Assembly (NCBI RefSeq): GCF_000240225.1 | Contig: NZ_AGUD01000057.1 | Span: 1-34,863, forward strand | Source: Patulibacter medicamentivorans | GTDB lineage: Bacteria > Actinomycetota > Thermoleophilia > Solirubrobacterales > Solirubrobacteraceae | DNA length: 34,863 nucleotides | Reading direction: 5' to 3' | Part shown: in pieces, positions 32,145 to 34,863 of the stretch | Position numbering within the stretch: position 1 is the stretch's first letter | How the letters are laid out: each line of letters begins with the position of its first letter | Translations under genes and position numbers: made by a program | Notes under the pieces: generated by a model | Databases searched by the model: none | Told to the model about the DNA's origin: nothing | What the model saw: only the letters and a program-made list of their open reading frames with translations

Positions 32145-34863
32145 ATGGCGCAACGTCCGTCGGTGACCGCGGAGGTCACCCCCGTTCCCTCGCACGAAGA
32201 CGTCGTGCGCGTGGCCGCGTTCACTCGCGAGCCCTTCGTCTGCGACGACGAAGTGGCCGTCGAGGTCCTCGCGCCGGGGACGATCCGCCGCCAGGCGTTC
32301 GAGGCGGCGCGGGCCGAGCTCGATGCGGGCGCCGCGATACCGAGCCAGAAGTGGCGCCGCCGCTGGTCGCTGCTGCTGGGGCTCGATCGGGTCCTGCACT
32401 ACGACGAGCCGGCCCTGGCCGACGGGACGACGCTCAACCCGCACCAGGTCGACGCGCTCTCCGGCACCTACGCCGCGCTGCTCAGCGACGCCCAGCGCCG
32501 CGCCCGCGGTGGCGGCGGCGACGAGGACGACGAGCTGGTCCTCTCGTTCGAGGAGCCGCCCGCGCCGGAGCGGGACGAGCCGCCCGCCGCGCCGCCGCCG
32601 TCCGACGCCGAGGAGCCGGAGGAGGACGACGACGAGGAGCGCGATCCCGACGAGGACGACGAGGACCGCGGCAGCGTCGAGGACGAGCTGGAGGAGCTGC
32701 CCGAGCTGGACCCGGCGATCGCCGCCAAGCTCGACTCCGCCTACGACGACGAGGCCGAGGAGGACGTCGACGAGGACATCGACGAGGTCGCGCTCGACGA
32801 TCCCAACGCCCACAAGCGCTTCTGGTTCGAGCACGCGACCGGGGCCGGCAAGACCGTCGCGGCGATGGGCTTCGTCGAGAGCTGCCAGTCCGGCGGCGTC
32901 CTGATCCTCACCCACCGCCGCAACCTCGTCGACCAGTTCATCGGCGAGATGGACGACCGCGGATACAAGGACCGCCTGAGCAAGCCGCTGCTCGGCGACG
33001 CCGACATCGCGGCCGGCCACCCGGGCCCGGTGACGGTCGAGACCTACCAGTGGTTCGTCCGCAACGCCGGCCAGATCTCGGGCGCCTACACGGTCGTCAT
33101 CTGCGACGAGGCCCACACCGCGCTCGGCGACAAGACCTCGGCCGCGATCCGCGCCTGGACCGGCCCGATCTTCATCGGCATGACGGCGACGGGCGCCCTG
33201 ATCGCCCGCCACGTCACCGACCTCTTCCCGACCCAGACCTCGCGCTTCGACCTGGCGCAGGCCGCCCGCCGCGGCGTGATCTCGCCGCTGCGCTCGCTGC
33301 GGATCCCGCCCGGCCCCGGCGTCCGCACGATCGCCAAGGTCCCGCTGCGCAAGGGCGAGGTCGACATGGAGTTCGATCAGGACGAGCTGGCCAAGCTGCT
33401 CGACCAGGTCCCCTTCAACCTCGCGATCGCCGACCTGTACAAGACGCGCTTCCGCAACGCGCCAGGCGTGGTCTACGCCGCCGGCGTCAAGCACGCCTAC
33501 AACGTGGCGGAGAGCTTCCGCGCCGCAGGCATGAAGGCCGAGGCGGTCAGCGGCGAGACGAACAAGCGCGAGCTGGCGAAGATCCTCGCCGACTACGAGG
33601 CCGGCGAGATCGACGTCCTGGTCAACGCGCAGCTGCTGGCCGAGGGCTGGAACTCGCCGCGGGCGACGGTCTGCATGCACCTGGCGCCGACGGCGTCCAA
33701 GCGCATCTACCAGCAGCGGGTCGGCCGCGTCACCCGTCGCCACCCGGGCAAGGAGGCCGGCGTCGTCGTCGACTTCGTCCACCCGGCGACGACCCACGAC
33801 GACCCGGTCGTGACGCTGCACTCGCTGCTCGACCGCGACGTCTACCGCGGCGGCGCGATCGTCGTCGGCCCCGTCCGTCGCGGTCGCGGCCGGCGGGTCA
33901 AGGTCGAGCGGCGCGTGCTGCCGGTGACGCCCGACATCGAGCGCCGTCGGCTGGTCTTCGAGCGCGAGCTGTGGCGGATCGCCGTCGAGCAGCTGGACTG
34001 GGGCGAGCAGCGGGTGTGGGCCGCCCTGGCCGGCGCGAAGGCGTCGCCGACCAACTGGCGCCGCGCCCGCGCGATGCTCAACTTCGACCGCACCGGCGAG
34101 CTGCGTCGCCAGTTCCTGGTGACGGCGCTGGAGCGCAACCGCAATCCGCAGCTGCGAATCCGGGCGGTCCAGGAGATCGCGGTCCTGAAGGAGCCGGAGC
34201 CGTTCGACACGGCGATCGACCAGATCGGGCAGTGGCCCCGCGACGAACGCCGCGAGGCCTCCCGGATCCTGCTGCAGGCGATGGCCGACCGCCGGATCGG
34301 TCGCCGCGACCAGGCCACCGCCTGGATCTGGCGCCTGGCCGGCTGGACCCGCGACCTGCACGAGGAGTACGCCGCCCAGCGCTGGCCGGCGACCAAGCAC
34401 CTGCTGGGGCTGCTGGTCAACTCCTCGGGCGCGGCCCACGCCCGCAACGCCCGGCGGCTGGTCCACGCCGCCCGCCAGCACGACCGCCGGCTGCAGGCCG
34501 CGCTGCTGGCCGCCGCGGTCGCCCACACGCCGGAGGCCGAGGAGGTCCTGCGCGAGGCGCGGACCCGCCTGGCCCGCAAGCCGGGCGCGCTCAGCCGCGA
34601 CCTGCTGAAGGACTTCCCGAAGGGCAAGAAGCGCAAGAAGCGGCCGCGCAAGAAGAAGCCGGTGGCGGTCGCCGCCGGAGCGGTCGCCGAGGGCGCCGCG
34701 ATCGACGGCGCCGTGGCGGACGACGGGGCCGAGGCGACGGCGGGCGGCACGGCGGACGGCGGCGCAACGCCGGCCAACGGCGGCAGCGGCGGCAACGGCG
34801 GTGGCAACGGCAACGGTGGCCAGCGCTCGTCGCGACGGTCGCGACGGCGGCGCGGCAATCGCG
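32145..34863 (+). CDS. SF2 DEAH-type helicase with acidic insert and disordered tail (runs off window)
   Basis: At least 906 codons, open at the window end. Residues 1-120 have no recognised domain. Residues 125-225 are extremely Asp/Glu-rich. The helicase core follows: Walker A ATGAGKT (231-237), DEAH (321-324), motif III GMTATG, then a second RecA domain with LLAEGWNSPRATV and motif VI QQRVGRVTRR (523-532). A helical region (about 590-820) precedes a Lys/Arg patch near 826-838. An Ala/Gly/Asn tail runs to the end. The core resembles RAD25/Type III restriction/DEAD-like ATPases. No nuclease motif is visible. The nucleic acid substrate is unknown. It is divergent from the thioredoxin-like gene; the 214-base gap holds no clear promoter. 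Confidence 0.9.
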   Translation, partial: MAQRPSVTAEVTPVPSHEDVVRVAAFTREPFVCDDEVAVEVLAPGTIRRQAFEAARAELDAGAAIPSQKWRRRWSLLLGLDRVLHYDEPALADGTTLNPHQVDALSGTYAALLSDAQRRARGGGGDEDDELVLSFEEPPAPERDEPPAAPPPSDAEEPEEDDDEERDPDEDDEDRGSVEDELEELPELDPAIAAKLDSAYDDEAEEDVDEDIDEVALDDPNAHKRFWFEHATGAGKTVAAMGFVESCQSGGVLILTHRRNLVDQFIGEMDDRGYKDRLSKPLLGDADIAAGHPGPVTVETYQWFVRNAGQISGAYTVVICDEAHTALGDKTSAAIRAWTGPIFIGMTATGALIARHVTDLFPTQTSRFDLAQAARRGVISPLRSLRIPPGPGVRTIAKVPLRKGEVDMEFDQDELAKLLDQVPFNLAIADLYKTRFRNAPGVVYAAGVKHAYNVAESFRAAGMKAEAVSGETNKRELAKILADYEAGEIDVLVNAQLLAEGWNSPRATVCMHLAPTASKRIYQQRVGRVTRRHPGKEAGVVVDFVHPATTHDDPVVTLHSLLDRDVYRGGAIVVGPVRRGRGRRVKVERRVLPVTPDIERRRLVFERELWRIAVEQLDWGEQRVWAALAGAKASPTNWRRARAMLNFDRTGELRRQFLVTALERNRNPQLRIRAVQEIAVLKEPEPFDTAIDQIGQWPRDERREASRILLQAMADRRIGRRDQATAWIWRLAGWTRDLHEEYAAQRWPATKHLLGLLVNSSGAAHARNARRLVHAARQHDRRLQAALLAAAVAHTPEAEEVLREARTRLARKPGALSRDLLKDFPKGKKRKKRPRKKKPVAVAAGAVAEGAAIDGAVADDGAEATAGGTADGGATPANGGSGGNGGGNGNGGQRSSRRSRRRRGNR

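Noticed and set aside
32510-32830. Asp/Glu-rich stretch as possible frameshift or sequencing artefact in the helicase
   Set aside because: The frame continues cleanly from the N-terminus into Walker A with matching codon usage, so the acidic block looks genuine.

Overview
The window is very GC-rich, with third codon positions almost always G or C, many GTG starts and one TTG start, many four-base stop/start overlaps, and several genes whose -10 box (TANNNT) lies only 6-8 bases before the start codon, as in leaderless transcripts. Gene content (PIG-V-like mannosyltransferase, PRTase-dienelactone hydrolase fusion, HxlR and TetR regulators, L,D-transpeptidase, prepilin cluster) fits a high-GC actinobacterium. 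A Thermoleophilia/Solirubrobacterales relative is my best guess, but that is inference without a database search. I see no rRNA, CRISPR array, insertion sequence, phage gene or replication origin; this looks like chromosome.

Layout. 1-6785: the start of a class A penicillin-binding protein (minus strand), then plus-strand genes for a membrane mannosyltransferase, a CPBP protease, a secreted L,D-transpeptidase, pyrE, and an AraC regulator with a methyltransferase, converging on an unknown minus-strand gene. 6991-9452: tRNA-Arg(CCT), then a cytochrome P450 and a TetR regulator with a palindrome on the P450 promoter. The P450 frame has no stop codon where the domain ends. 9678-15083: AI-2E family transporter, a PRTase-hydrolase fusion, an erythromycin-esterase-like protein, a sulfide:quinone oxidoreductase and a tiny membrane protein. 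The middle three form a redox/stress cluster that recalls mycobacterial dormancy genes. 15106-17084: a divergent HxlR regulator and DHA2 drug exporter sharing twin operators.

17178-20541: three overlapping type IV pilin-like genes. 20565-21349: a crotonase preceded by a nine-codon leader ORF. 21364-23146 (minus): an unknown protein, a nitroreductase and a lipoprotein in one coupled operon. 23214-29085 (minus): a complete oligopeptide ABC importer, order C-A-B-D-F. 29361-31930 (minus): TlpA-like thioredoxin, GNAT acetyltransferase, AEC transporter and D-aminoacyl-tRNA deacylase. 32145-34863: a large SF2 helicase running off the window.

The most interesting non-coding signals are: two copies of an unrecognised, apparently structured element (9459-9514 and 17124-17178) with conserved flanks around a hairpin of different sequence; a mirror-symmetric four-box array before pyrE; regulator palindromes sitting on promoters; and convergent gene pairs whose two stop codons lie in the arms of shared terminator hairpins.
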